Shown: positions 34,363 to 45,689 of the stretch, piece by piece
Layout of the letters: every line of letters starts with the position of its first letter
Position numbering within the stretch: the first letter of the stretch is position 1
Source: Chrysemys picta bellii
Lineage: Eukaryota; Chordata; Testudines; Emydidae
DNA: 64,000 nt
Reading direction: 5' to 3'
Assembly (NCBI RefSeq): GCF_011386835.1
Contig: NC_088796.1
Span: 89,139,468 to 89,203,467 of the forward strand
The notes under the pieces: generated by a model
What the model was told of the DNA's origin: nothing
Seen by the model: only the letters and a program-made list of their open reading frames with translations
Database searches by the model: none
Made by a program: the position numbers and the translations under genes

Positions 34363-34720
34363 ACGCATTGCCACTTTAAGTACGCTGACCCCACTCTAAG
34401 TACACTGCTTTTTTAAGTAGATCAACAAGTAGAGACAGCAGCTTTTGCCAGCAAGCTCCCTCCATCCTGAGCCATGTCATGTCCCCCCCTGCTCTGTGGA
34501 GATGGGGTGCAGGAGCAAGGGGGGACACCCTAACATTAGCACCCCTCTCCCCCCGCCCCCTGCACAGCAAGCAGGAGGCTCCCAGGAGCAGCACAGGGCA
34601 GGGGGGTGAGGGATACCTGAATTGCCCAGGGAACTTAGGGGAGTTGATAGGGGGCTGCCGACCTACCTTGATTCCATGCCCCCACCAGCTAGCTCCAACA
34701 GGCTGCTCTTCCTGCAAGCA

Positions 34721-34900
34721 AAAAGAACAGGAGTACTTGTGGCACCTTAGAGACTAACAAATTTATTAGAGCATAAGCTTTCGAAGAAGTGGGCAGTAGC
34801 CCACGAAAGCTTATGCTCTAATAAATTTGTTAGTCTCTAAGGTGCCACAAGTACTCCTGTTCTTTTTGCGGATACAGACTAACACGGCTGCTACTCTGAA
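34721..34900. mobile_element. Penelope foldback miniature with 11-bp target duplication
   Basis: AAAAGAACAGGAGTACTTGT through GAGCATAAGCTTTCG is followed at once by the inverted copy ending CAAGTACTCCTGTTCTTTTT, then GCGGATACAGACTAACACGG and TGCTACTCTGAA. TCCTGCAAGCA is duplicated at 34710-34720 and 34901-34911. Ends identical to the element at 22040-22830, but the whole coding region is gone. It is the younger, better preserved copy. Confidence 0.85.
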
Positions 34901-35056
34901 TCCTGCAAGCAGTGGACAAAGCAGGCGGCTGCCAAACAATGTTATAAGGGAGCATTGCGCAACTTTAAACGAGCATTTTCTCTAATTGATCTGTGATGTA
35001 CCAACGAAACAGTGTTAACCGGGACAACGTTAAGTGACAAGTGAGGAGTTACTTTA

Positions 35057-35524
35057 TCATTAAAATAGAGCATACATGAGCTGGTTTAGTGTCTGATACA
35101 CTTCCCTAGGTAGCTGATAGAAGGACCTTAATCAACTTCAACAGGAGTTGTATTGGGCCCTTAAACAAACAGGACTTCAGCCATTTTCTCCAAGTTACTG
35201 AAGAAATTTCAACTAATCCTGGAAGGAAAGTCTGTTCAAGAGCTAGGAAATGTAGACTGAAAGTTAGTAAAGAATGTTTGAGATTGTAAACTAGAGAAAC
35301 AAGAGACTGATCTTCAGGGTTCTCTCTCATTAATTACATGTAGAAGTGACTACCTGTGAAAAGTTTGGTGTAGGGATAGAATCCAATTTTCCAGGATGGC
35401 ATTCAACTGTCCTAAACAGGAGACCATGTGTTCTCTTTCTGCAGTCCCCTGCCTCATTCACTACATATCTTCCAACTTCTAAAATAAATGAGGCAAGGGT
35501 CACTTGGGTGAATCATGATTCTTC
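35057..35524. other. No gene seen
   Basis: Anonymous sequence with short open frames on both strands. Confidence 0.5.
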
Positions 35525-35528
35525 CACT

Positions 35529-36118
35529 TGTCGGGGACTCAGAACCCAGACGGCAAGGTTCGTTGTCTGACCGCAGAGAGAGACAGGCAACACCAGCAAG
35601 GTCCAGTGACAAGCTCTTTATTGAGGAGTGCACACAACAATAGAGAGCGGCCCGTCTCCAGAGAGAACCAGCCACAGTTTTAACAACTAGTAGGGTTATA
35701 TAGACAGTTCCATCGCGTCATAGTTAAAACAACCCACATCCCACCCCCTTTGTTAGCAAGAAACTTCTAGTATTCATGTATACCTATCCCCCTATAAAAG
35801 CAGCCTTAAGCAATTCATAATGTCTCAGCAACTTCCTTATCAGCACGGTTAACAAGCACCAGAACTAGGAGAAAGGGGGAGTTAAGAACATACAAAGAAC
35901 AGAAACAGGGAATGGAGACAGTATATCTCCTAATCTGTCTTCTGAGCACACTGTTCTTAGCACACCTGGTACAGCAATGCAACTCCCCTTTTATCTCACT
36001 TTTTCAGCTTAAACACCTATGTCTTCGATTCTGCCCGGGGACTACCCAGAAACCTCTGTTGGCCTAATTCTGGTTAGGTTGGCATAACTGCTCTACAATT
36101 TTCTTTTTGGGCCTAACA
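35529..36118 (-). mobile_element. Solo LTR of an endogenous retrovirus-like element
   Basis: On the minus strand the 590-bp segment starts TGTTAGGCCC and ends CCCCGACA, flanked by CACT at 35525-35528 and 36119-36122. Reading the minus strand, a TATA box (CTATATAACC) at about 35695 is followed by AATAAAGAGCTTGTC at about 35610. Then comes a short U5-like segment. Promoter, polyadenylation signal and TG...CA ends in the right order make this a retroviral-type LTR. No internal coding region remains, so it is a solo LTR left by recombination. Confidence 0.8.
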
Positions 36119-36122
36119 CACT

Positions 36123-37904
36123 CTTAGACCAAATGCTAGACTATAGTATCCTGTGTACCATCTGTGCTTACCCCCAACTAGTTTCACTGGACTCAGTACC
36201 TCCTAGTCTTCCCTTCAGGTGCTGTGACTAGGAGTGAATACAGTGACCGTAAACAGTCTGCTTAAAGCAAAGTACTGTTTAATCTTAACCGTAGGAACAG
36301 CAAAGCAGAAGAGAATGGGATTTAAAAAAAAACCAAAAGGCTTACATGCATATCTATCTTGAAATGGAGGCTTAGGAAAGCTAACCTTTCCTCGAGACAT
36401 TTCTAACTTCTGGCAGTCTGTCATGGGAATCAGTTCCCTCCAACCGTCCAGCTCCCTTCTCTCAAAAGTGTCTGTCCATCAAACCTCCTGAGGTTTTGAT
36501 TTCCCTTCCCCTCACAGAGACTGAGTTTCTCCTCAGGAAAACCTGTCTGACAGGTCCAGCAGGGCCAGCATATAAAAGGAAATGGTTCTGTGTTGTCCCT
36601 CAAGTGTTTGCAGAAAGGGGCCTATCAGGATTCACCTCCCTCTTCCTAGGTGCATTTTCTGACTAACCAGCACTGAATTAACTCAATATATGCAGACAGT
36701 AAACAGCGATAACTCGGTCAAGATACAATATTCATAAATTATTACTGGCATCTCTAAATGCATCAGAGGCATTTATTATGCTCAATACCTAATGTTTGTT
36801 AAAGTTCCAATATGTCCTAGAAGTATCACTGAGAATTCATGTAATAAAGGCTTGTGTTCAATGCCAATGTGTTCCCAGCAAATGATAAACGTTGGTAAAA
36901 GCTTTGCTTTTATGTAGTGAAATTGCTCTGCCTCTTCTGAATAGAAAATACTCTTTGATCCATCACCGTTCTGCTGTCTTTTGGCACTTCCATGTGAGTG
37001 CACCCTGCTTTCCCTGATATATCTCCTACATATTGCAATTATCGCACATCATGTTCTAACCAATGTGAAAGAAATGGGAAACAATCGATTGATTACCGAT
37101 TTGGTTATTTTGTTCCCCACATCCCATAAGTTACTGATGCATATTTATAACCTTGCTCTAGTTTAATTGCATGGTTTTGATTTGTACATGGAATATAATT
37201 GCAGGTGTCCTGCTCCTGAGAATTACAAGTGCTTAACCATGCTTACACAAACCTCTGGATGTAATAATCTTGGCAGCACAACCCCAGCCACGCTACCCGA
37301 TTACATAGTGTTTCCATGTATAGCCTTAGCTCCTTTGTCAACTCCGGTGCTCTCCAGGTTTGAGGGTGAGGCTCCATTGTGTGTGCCTCAGTTTAATGTT
37401 GTGCAGGTCACATATAAGCAATTACCTGTCCACTTTTTATTGCTAACAGTCATGATTTTCCAACCCAGCCTGCTGATGTGTTTCATATTAGCATTAACAA
37501 CATTAGGAGCTCTGTTCCTACTGGCCCCAAAGGATGCTTAGAATACAATTTAAAAAGAACACAGTGTTCCTTGTGCTTTCCCAAATACATGCTGTCAAAG
37601 AGTACAATGCAAGGTAAAACAAGTTAAAAAGGTTGCCAGCAAGTAATACATTTTAATCATCTTTGATTTTTTCCCCTTCTTTCTTTTATTATCTTGAAAA
37701 TGTGGCATGAAATCCTGTCCACATTGAAAGCAATGGTAAAACTCACATTGACTTCAGTGAGCTGGGTTTTCACCTGTGATCTTTTGTCCTTCTTCATCTA
37801 TCAGAGATAAAATCAACAGGTTTTTCCTATATCAATAAGGTAAAGTTATTGACAGAGTCTCAGCTGGTGTAACTGACTTACACCAGCTGAAAATCTGGCC
37901 CATA
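36123..37904. other. No gene seen; possible LTR debris at left
   Basis: 36123-36670 has LTR-like text (ACTGTTTAATC, CATATAAAAGG at about 36570), perhaps an older element into which the 35529 LTR inserted. The rest is anonymous. A 124-codon open frame at 37167-37541 has no splice support and no recognisable domain. Confidence 0.4.
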
Positions 37905-37912
37905 TACTATCG

Positions 37913-38247
37913 CAGGGGTCGGCAACGTTTGGCACGCAGCTCGCCAGGGTAAGCACCCTGGCGGGCTGGGCCAGTTTATTTACCTGCTGACACAGCAGGT
38001 TCAGCCGATCGCAGCCCCCACTGGCGGCGGTTCGCTGTCCCGGGCCAATGGGGGTGGCGGGAAGCCGTGGCCAGCACATCGCTCTCCTGTGCCGCTTCCC
38101 GCCGCCCCCGTTGGCCCAGGATGGCGAACCGCAGCCAGTGGGGGCCGCGATCGGCCGAACCTGCCGCGTCAGCAGGTAAATAAATCTGGCCCAGCCCGCC
38201 AGGGTGCTTACCCTGGCGAGCCGCGTGCTGAACATTGCCGACCCCTG
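37913..38247. mobile_element. Foldback hAT MITE with perfect 8-bp duplication
   Basis: Starts CAGGGGTCGGCAAC and ends TTGCCGACCCCTG, flanked by TACTATCG at 37905-37912 and 38248-38255. The inverted repeats extend nearly to the centre: CTCGCCAGGGTAAGCACCCTGGCGGGCTGG pairs with its counterpart near 38200, and ACTGGCGGCGGTTCG with the one near 38130. The element is therefore close to one long palindrome. GC-rich and CpG-rich. Confidence 0.9.
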
Positions 38248-38276
38248 TACTATCGGAACATATCTTGACACTTCTG

Positions 38277-38403
38277 TTTATTATATTTGTATTGCAATAG
38301 CACCTAAAAGCCCTCCATCAGGAATGAGGCCCCATTGTGCTAGGAACTGCACACGCACATAGTAAGATGTAGTCCCAGTTCCAGTGAGCTTACAGTCCAA
38401 GGC
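38277..38403. repeat. Dispersed old repeat copy
   Basis: TTTGTATTGCAATAGCACCT, GAGGCCCCATTGTGCTAGG, AACTGCACACGCACATAG and GAGCTTACAGTCC. Best-preserved copy of the family at 16215-16360 and 19186-19320. Confidence 0.7.
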
Positions 38404-39109
38404 CCCTATGCTGCAAAGATTTGTGCATGTGCTTAAATTTAAGTATGCGTAATAGTCTTTGCAGGATTGAGGCCTAATATAACAAGCAATATAGGAAGAA
38501 CAGGGGAGTGATCTAATAGAACTATCTACAATTTTATATGCAAATTATGTTTACAGTTTTAAAACAGAATTAAAATGTAAACTGTACCCTACTGCTCTTC
38601 AGCCCAATCATAATTAATTGGTGATTTATAGACATTATGGGAAAAGTGGCTATTGAGAAAGGATAATGCTAGTTTGGCTCTAGGAATAATATCTGCAAAA
38701 GTAGCACCAAAATACAGGGGTCTGATCGTGGGCTTTTTGAAGTCAATATTAGAGGTTTCTCAATGATGTAAGTAGGGCAGGATTGGATCCACTTTTTTGC
38801 TTGACGAATGTATTACTAATCAGGTGCTATATTAATAAAATTCTGAACAATCTTGATCATTACACCCCAGAGAACTTGCTTTATCAGATTATATTGATTA
38901 TAAAATACTGTAGGTCAAACTTTGATTTTGTGAATAATACATTTGATAAGAGTTTTTACTTGGAGATTATGTATATTAAAGGTACTATCAAGAATGATAG
39001 GAATAAAATTTACACATAACTTTGTCTTGGGTTATGGATGTAAATGTGTATTGCACCTCAAAGAACAAGATTCTTGTAAAGTTACTTGCTCTTTTAAGGA
39101 ACAAGATAA
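38404..39109. other. No gene seen
   Basis: AT-rich anonymous sequence; a 78-codon open frame at 38783-39019 has biased composition and no support. Confidence 0.5.
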
Positions 39110-40085
39110 TTGAAGAGTGGCTGTTTTTCTAGGGGAGTCCTACAGGAATTGGTTCTTGGCTGTTCACTATTTAGCATTCATTGCTGACAAACTTTGCAGA
39201 TGACATAAAGATTGGGGGATTGGTAAATAATGAAGAGGACAGGTCACTGTTCTAGAGCAATCTGGATTAATTAGTAAACTGGGTGCAGGCAAACAATAAG
39301 CATTTTCAGTATAAGATCATACATCTATGAACAAAGAATATAGGTGATACTTTCAGAATATTGTCTATCCTGGGAAACAAGGGACTCTAAAAGAATACTT
39401 GGAGGTCATGGTGTATAACCAGCTGAAACGATAAGTGCAAAAGGGATCAAAAGGACTAATGCAAACCTTGGATGTATAAACAGGGAAATCTCAGGTAGGA
39501 GTAGAGAGGCTATTGTACCTCTGTATTTGACACTTGTACGACCACTATTGAAATAATATGTCCAGTTCTGGTGTCCATAATTCAAGAAGGATGTTCAAAA
39601 ATTGGAGAGGGTTCAGAGAAGACCTGTGAGAATGATTAAAGGATCAGAAAACATATACCTTAAAGTGAAAGATTTAAGAAGCTCAATCTGCTTAGTCTAC
39701 CAAAGAGAAAGTTAAGGGGGTGACTTGATCAGTCTATAATACCTGCATAAGGAAAAGAGATTTTATAATAGAAGACTCTTCAATCGATCAGACAAAGGCA
39801 TAACAACATCTAATGGCTGGAAGTTGAAGCTAAAAAAATTCAGACTAGAAATAAGGCACTTTTTTTTTTTAACTATGGGTAATTAATCATTGGAAAATTT
39901 TACCAAGGGTTGTGGTGGATTCTCCATTACTGGTAATTTTTAAAGCAAGATGCCTTAATTTAAACAATATGCTCTAGTTTAAGTACAGCTATTGAACTTG
40001 AAGCAGGAATTAATACATGGAATCTTATGGACTATGTCATGCAAGTGGTCAGACTAGATTATCACAGTAGTACTTCTGCCCTTAA
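39110..40085 (+). mobile_element. Old CR1/L3 LINE C-terminal region and 3' end
   Basis: On the + strand, decayed reverse-transcriptase text can be followed: ACAAACTTTGCAGATGACAT (the FADD motif), then TCCAGTTCTGGTGTCC (VQFWCP-like) and GTTCAGAGAAGACC. It ends in the 3' UTR text AGTGGTCAGACTAGATTATC. Many indels and stops. Confidence 0.75.
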
Positions 40086-42919
40086 AATTTATGAAGCTGT
40101 ACATATGTGTAACTGTGTTGACAAAATGGCATTCTGGCTTTGATGGTGGTGAGCACCCAGTGGAAGAGCTAGGATTTTGCATTAATATTCTAAGATCTGG
40201 TTCAGTTTTTGTTGTTAGGGCAGGCTTAATTTCAGACCTATCAACACATTTGTTCAAGGTCTCTCTTAATTCTTCCTGAGAATGAAGAACAGTTGTTGCT
40301 TTAAAAATAATTATCCTAACTTTTGAAAGGAAATTGCTTGTACAATTTTGTTACCTGTATGGAAAACTTTTAATGCATAATTTCTATTGTAAATCATGAA
40401 AAATCTCTTGGACTACAGATATACCATACTGCAGCATTCAAAGACCAAGAAACTCTTCACTAAAACAGTCTCTCAGTGCCTTTATACTGTAAATACGTTA
40501 TCGCTTTACATACTACCTGAAACCACTTCACTCTTTTATGAATATAAGCAGAGAACATTAATATCCCTTTATTTAAGAAACCCTTGCATTATATATTACA
40601 TTATCCAGTCAATGGATCCTAATCATGACATCTTTTGTATAGCACTTTGAAGATACTAGCACTACATAGGTGCTAATTATAAATTACTACTGGTGTTTGA
40701 AAAAGCCACACTCCCACTCACTATTGCAACTAGGAAGCATTCTGTGGTGAGCCCACAGCCTAAAACATCATTTTCTCAAGAATTTTAAAAATAACTGCTT
40801 CCAGCCTTTGATTGTGAAGGTAACCTACCAAATGTAAACTGATGCAGTTTTGTGTTCCTGAATCTGTAGGCAGAAAGCTCCAATGCTTCTTCTGCTCCTC
40901 ATAGTTTTCCCAAGCAGCTACAGAATGAAATTGACAAGTATCTGAATAGTTTGGTTGCTGGTGTTCAGAACCCTGTCTGCCATCGTGAAACTGACAAGAC
41001 TTATTTATTTTGATTGAGAGTATATGCCCAAACTAAGCTCCGGACACCCATATAAAATATTTCTAAAATACCTACAAAAATATTAAGTGACACTATCAAC
41101 TAGTAAAACTCCCAGCCCAACAAGTTTACAGATAAAACTCACCCACTTAGAAAAATACTGAGAAAATAGATAAGACTTGCCATTTTAGTTTCACTTTGCT
41201 GCTGCTTGGGAAAGCTCTGAGCAGCAGCACAGACAGACACAGGAAGATCTGTACATTAGGTACAACCAAACAATGGAAATTGGATGAGGGATAGACTAGC
41301 TGAGATCTCCCAACCTCCACTTCTAATAGTAGCCAGGAGGACTAGGATAGCAGAGATCCCCTCACTCAAACAGCTAGTTTGCTCTTCCTCTTCACAGGTT
41401 GATGCCTCCCTTTTGTAAATGTAATGCAGGACATTTAGGTCCCAATCCTGCAAACACTTTTCCATCGACTTTTCCATTAATCAATGGGATTACTCACATG
41501 AGTAAAATTATGCCCATGCAAACGTGCTTGCAGGATCGGGGCTTTAGTTGCTATGGGATAACACAAGCAGCTGCATGGGAAGGTTTGATGGTACATAATT
41601 CTCCTCCTTCCCAACAAATTTCAAACTTTTTGATGCTAGGAGCTGCAGAATGAGGGGTTTTTTTTTTGTTAAGTTTTTACTCTTTGTTCAAATAGAAATT
41701 GCATTCTTTTTACTAAATCTTCTGCATAAAATCCATTATTGGACATTTTGTCTCTCAATAATTACTTCTATCAATAATCTTCAAAGTTTTCCATGTGCTT
41801 CATTGTCTGTAAAAGGATGTGTTACAGTACCTTGATAAACTACTTTCCTTCTGCTGTTCTATTTCTTTTGTTCACTGTTTGAAAGAGGAATCCAGGATGA
41901 AGGAAAACATTTATAACTAGCACAATGTAGTTAGTAACTGATCCCCTCTCCTATGGCTTACAGACTTTGAAGTAAAGGTGAATTCCAGAGTAATGGGAAA
42001 TATTATATAACTGCATAATAATTTTCAAAATGTGTGAACTAATTCAAGATGTTAAGTAAGAAAATAATAAGCTGCACCCATATGGAAATTTGTAAAAGAA
42101 AAGTGAATTTTTAAAAAGTGGCCTCTAATTATGGGCACCTCTGTTTTTTTGGGTACTGAACTTTTCAGACATGAGTGTCTCAGGTTGGGCATCCAGATAG
42201 TGAGGCATTCAAAATCAATGGCCATTATCAGCTAGTTATCTTCACTTATGACTTTTCCAGTCTATGCTAGTTGAAGTAAAAATGTGGGTCAAACGAACAC
42301 AAATACTGGCTACAGGATAGTGCTGGCTGGTGACTTAACAGGGATAAATGTGAACTTTTAAAACATGAATTTGATACAATTGAACTCACATCTTTACAGT
42401 GACCACAATATTCAAAAGAAATATTGTTTACAAATAAAGTGGTGGGACTTGGGAGACTGGAGAACTCAGGAGCTTGATAAAGGAAGTGATATGGAGACTT
42501 GGTGGGGTAATATGGTGAAACTCCCATGGCTACTGCCCATGGTCTGTATCACTTTGGTAGGTAAATAGATAGAGACCTTGTTTTTCATTTTATTTCATGT
42601 TATTTGGCATTTGTGAAAAATAACTTGTAAAATGAAATAAAACAAACAAAACAAAACTACCCCACAGTGGCAGCTTCTGTCCTGTGGTGGCTGGGCCCAG
42701 CTCCCCACTCCAGGCTAAGTGCACAGGGTCACAATGCTACTCATGTTTGGACCATCTGCCCCTCTATGAAGATGGTGGGGTGGCTTCAGCCAAATTTGAA
42801 TGAGCGGCATTGCGACCTAGTATGTGAGGCACAGCATACATAGGGTGATATCGCCTTGCGAACCCTCCGGCAGGGCCTCCCATTCTGGACCCTGCTCCCA
42901 GGGCATCTGAAGATAAAAC
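40086..42919. other. Gene-free stretch, anonymous
   Basis: No exons, RNA genes or transposon ends were recognised. 40630-40690 (TAGCACTTTGAAGATA then ATAGGTGCTAATTATAAA) resembles an L2-type 3' end. 42578-42630 can form a small hairpin from TTTCATTTTATTTCA and TGAAATAAAAC-like words. The rest is AT-rich. Confidence 0.45.
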
Positions 42920-43684
42920 TACAGTAGAACCTCAGAGTTATGAACACCTTGGGAATGGAGGTTGTTCATAATTCTGAAATATTTGTAACTCTGAACAAAA
43001 TGTTATGGTTGTTCTTTCAAAAGCTTACAACTGAACATTGACTTAATACAGTTTTGAAACTTTACTATACAGAAGAATAATGATGCTTTTAACCATCTTA
43101 ATTTAAATGAAACAAGCACAGAAATACTTTCCTTATCTTGTCAAATCTTTTTTTAAACGTTCTCTATTTTTTTAGTAGTTTACATTTAACACAGTACTGT
43201 ATTTCAATTTTAAGTAATCCTCTTGCTTCCTTTTAGTGTTTGTTATCCATGAAAAAAATGCCAACCCAAAAGCCCACTGATTTTAATGTCCATTCAAATA
43301 GCACTAAAAAGAATGCTGCAGTAAAACATACCAGCACTAGTCTTCATAATGACAATTAAAAATAAGTATCCAAACTTAATGTTCCTGCTTAAGTACTACA
43401 GGATAAACTATGTAGACTTGAAAAAATCTTTAATGGTACCCTGCTTGAGGTTGCTAACACACTTTTTTGCTGCCAAGGTGCATAGCTCTTGAGGCATCAT
43501 TAGGTTCATTGGTGTGGCTTCAAGCTGTTGTCTTCAATTGCTTGAACAGGCAGCGAAGCACTCTTCTGCTTGCATGTGTGGGATCTTCTTGGTGTTTCTC
43601 CCCCTCCTTCTTGTCACGGTCTATGTCACTGTCCATTTCTCTGTGCTGTTTCTCGTACTAATTCAATTATCTCATGGTCACTAA

Positions 43685-43850
43685 CAGGGCTGGCTCTAGG
43701 CTTTTTGCTGCCCCAAGCCAAAAAACAAACCAAAAAACAAACCAAAAAAAAAAAAAAAAACAAAAAAAAACAACCCTCCTGGAATACCGCCCCTGGAATT
43801 GTGCTGCCCCAACCACGTGATTGATTTGCTGGTGCCTAGAGCCGGTCCTG
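43685..43850. mobile_element. Small hAT MITE nested in the Tigger element
   Basis: Starts CAGGGCTGGCTCTAGGC and ends CTAGAGCCGGTCCTG, flanked by GTCACTAA (43677-43684) and GTCGCTAA (43851-43858), 7 of 8 matching. The centre is an A-rich tract with AAACAAACC words. Confidence 0.85.
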
Positions 43851-44213
43851 GTCGCTAAGAATAGGGTGTCCATGCTCATATTTATCTGCGTTTAGCCATT
43901 CCTTCCTGTTCCTCTGTGGTGATACCCAAAAGCTGTTGCTCTTCAGAAACGTTTAGTTGTTTTATTTCCATCTGATCCTTGTTTTCCCAATTATCAGGTT
44001 CAGTGTTATCAATACATGGTCAAAGTTTATTCCATGAGCATCTCAAAGACTCAGAGCCAATCTCACTCCAAGACTTGCACACATGTAGACAGCATCTTTG
44101 ATTGCCAGCTGTTTACAAAAATCTGTAAGATTCAAATCACATTGATCCCAGTAATAATTGCCATAAGAGGTTTCATTTGTATCTACGTTTCATGTTTTCC
44201 AGAATGCCTTGGT

Positions 44214-44879
44214 CTATTGGCTGACCGTTTGTGATGTTTGGTGGCAAAAGCAAACACAGAATGTTTCCATCAATAGATTTTCAATGGCAGGGTGAGATGG
44301 AGCACTATTCATCAGTAGCACAGCTCGGCTAGGTAAAGATTTTGACATAAGGCAGTCTTTTACAAGTGGAACAAAGTTTTTAAAAAAACAGTCGGTAAAA
44401 ATGCCATCCATCAAAGCACTGCACTGGCTGTAGTAATGGATGGGTAGAGCTGACACAGTGATGTCTGCAAAGCAGCGAGGTTTCACTTTTGTGAACGAAC
44501 AGCAAAGGGAGCCATCATCGTGATCAGATCTTTACTCGATTTGAAATTCTTTGCCTGTTTTTCTGAACTATCTACCAGAGTCTTGTTTGGAAGCAGGTGC
44601 CAGTACTGGCCCATCTCGTCACAGTTAAGCACTTGGTCCTGGGTAAGTTTGTACTGTTCAATAAATGATTTGAAAGTGGTTTTTAAATTCACCAGTGGCA
44701 TTCGAGTCAGCTGTCAGAGACTCCTTGCATCCCCAACTGCTGTATTTCATGCCACCATGTGCTTGCTTTAAAATTGTCCTCACCTTTGTCTGGATACATT
44801 TATCAGTAGAGTAACAGTCTTTTTTGTTACTATCACACCGGTTATAGGCATGCCTTTTGATCTTGCTCTTGCAAATCAC
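44214..44879 (-). pseudogene. Tigger/pogo DDE transposase remnant
   Basis: Minus-strand frames carry the catalytic core of a Tigger transposase. The frame at 44483-44701 reads FKSFIEQYKLTQDQVLNCDE (first catalytic Asp in NCDE/NADE), then LLPNKTLV and FKSSKDLITMMAPF. The frame at 44214-44486 continues with KPRCFADI, LPIHYYSQCSALMDG, FTDCFFKNFVPLVKDCL and LLMNSAPSHP (second Asp position, here Asn). A frameshift of one or two bases separates the two frames near 44485. The N-terminal DNA-binding half (CENP-B-like helix-turn-helix) is not readable upstream. The normal LLLDNAPSHP carries N in place of D, so even the core is not catalytic. Confidence 0.85.
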
Positions 44880-44918
44880 AGATGCAGTGCCTTATTAAAA
44901 TCAGCAACTCTGTGTAAA

Positions 44919-45131
44919 TCTCTGGTCCTCAAACTTTTGTACTGGTGATCCCTTTCACATAGCAAGCCTCTGAATGCGACCCCCTCTTTTAAATTAAAAA
45001 CACATTTTTATATATTTAACATCATTATAAATGATGGAGGCAAAACAAGGTTTGGGGTGGAGGCTGACAGCTCGTGACCCCCATGTAATAACCTCATGAC
45101 CCCGAGGGGTCCCGACCCCCAGTTTGAGGTA
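44919..45131. mobile_element. Probable hAT-like insertion in the Tigger element
   Basis: TGGTCCTCAAACTTTTG on the left and CCCCCAGTTTGAGG on the right are inverted-end-like. Flanks GTAAATCT and GTAAATAC agree at 6 of 8. The interior GTGACCCCCATGTAATAACC and CATGACCCCGAGGGGTCC fits a common hAT MITE type. The right terminal bases are missing. Confidence 0.5.
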
Positions 45132-45689
45132 AATACACCTGCTTTTTACTGCTTCACTGTCTTTGGCTTCTTTTGCAAATTGCTTTATTTTTTCCTGGCT
45201 TTTCCGAATATCAGTGATGGTTGATTTTCTGATACCCTATTCTACTTCTATGTGGCTGAGGCTAACACCATGGCATTGTCAAGTTTTTAAAATATTTTTA
45301 GCTTTATGTCAATTGAAAGTGTGACATGTTCCTACTTGCTACTGCTTGCCATTCTGCTTAGTCATGCAGCATTTGCTTTATTATTTTTTAACTCTGCTGA
45401 TGCATGATTGCGTACTTCCAGGTCCAGATGAGGGGTGTGGGTTGACCGGTCAGTTCGTATCTCCTGTGTTCATATCTCAGAGGTTCTACTGTAAATTCCA
45501 AACAAAAGAAACCAAACGAAACATTGGAAAAACATCCCAAGAATGTCAGGGGGCTCCATAACCCAGGAGCGCTGTCCATAATCAGCGCTGCCGGAGGCAT
45601 GGGGGCGTTTTGGTGGTGCTATGGGGCAAATGGGAAGGTTTCCTCCTATTTCCTGCTACTAGGTGTCTGGGTTGGTCAAGATATGGCCG

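Larger units (their letters stand above)
33611..35054. mobile_element. TA-flanked DNA transposon (Tigger/mariner-like), carrying nested insertions
   Basis: Starts CAGTAACTCCTCACTTAACG and ends GTGAGGAGTTACTT, with TA on each side (33609-33610, 35055-35056). A short relative lies at 50282-50481. Inserted or expanded inside it are a CR1 3' end (33683-33766), simple repeats (33862-33912, 34213-34360) and a Penelope foldback (34721-34900). No transposase is readable. Confidence 0.75.
42922..45491 (-). mobile_element. Tigger (pogo-type) DNA transposon, near full length, inactive
   Basis: The left end is CAGTAGAACCTCAGAGTTAT and the right end is the inverted match ATATCTCAGAGGTTCTACTG, with TA on both sides (42920-42921, 45492-45493). 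The length of 2570 bp, less a 166-bp hAT at 43685 and a probable insertion at 44919-45131, is close to autonomous Tigger size. The interior carries the remains of a DDE transposase on the minus strand. Confidence 0.9.

Noticed and set aside
34059..34394. Serine/histidine/threonine-rich open frames
   Set aside because: Direct translation of (GT)n(GA)n microsatellites.
37167..37541. 124-codon open frame
   Set aside because: No splice sites matching a gene model, no domain, and a mixed hydrophobic composition consistent with chance.
37846..38271. 141-codon minus-strand open frame
   Set aside because: Spans the foldback hAT MITE; the two halves of the frame are inverted copies of each other.
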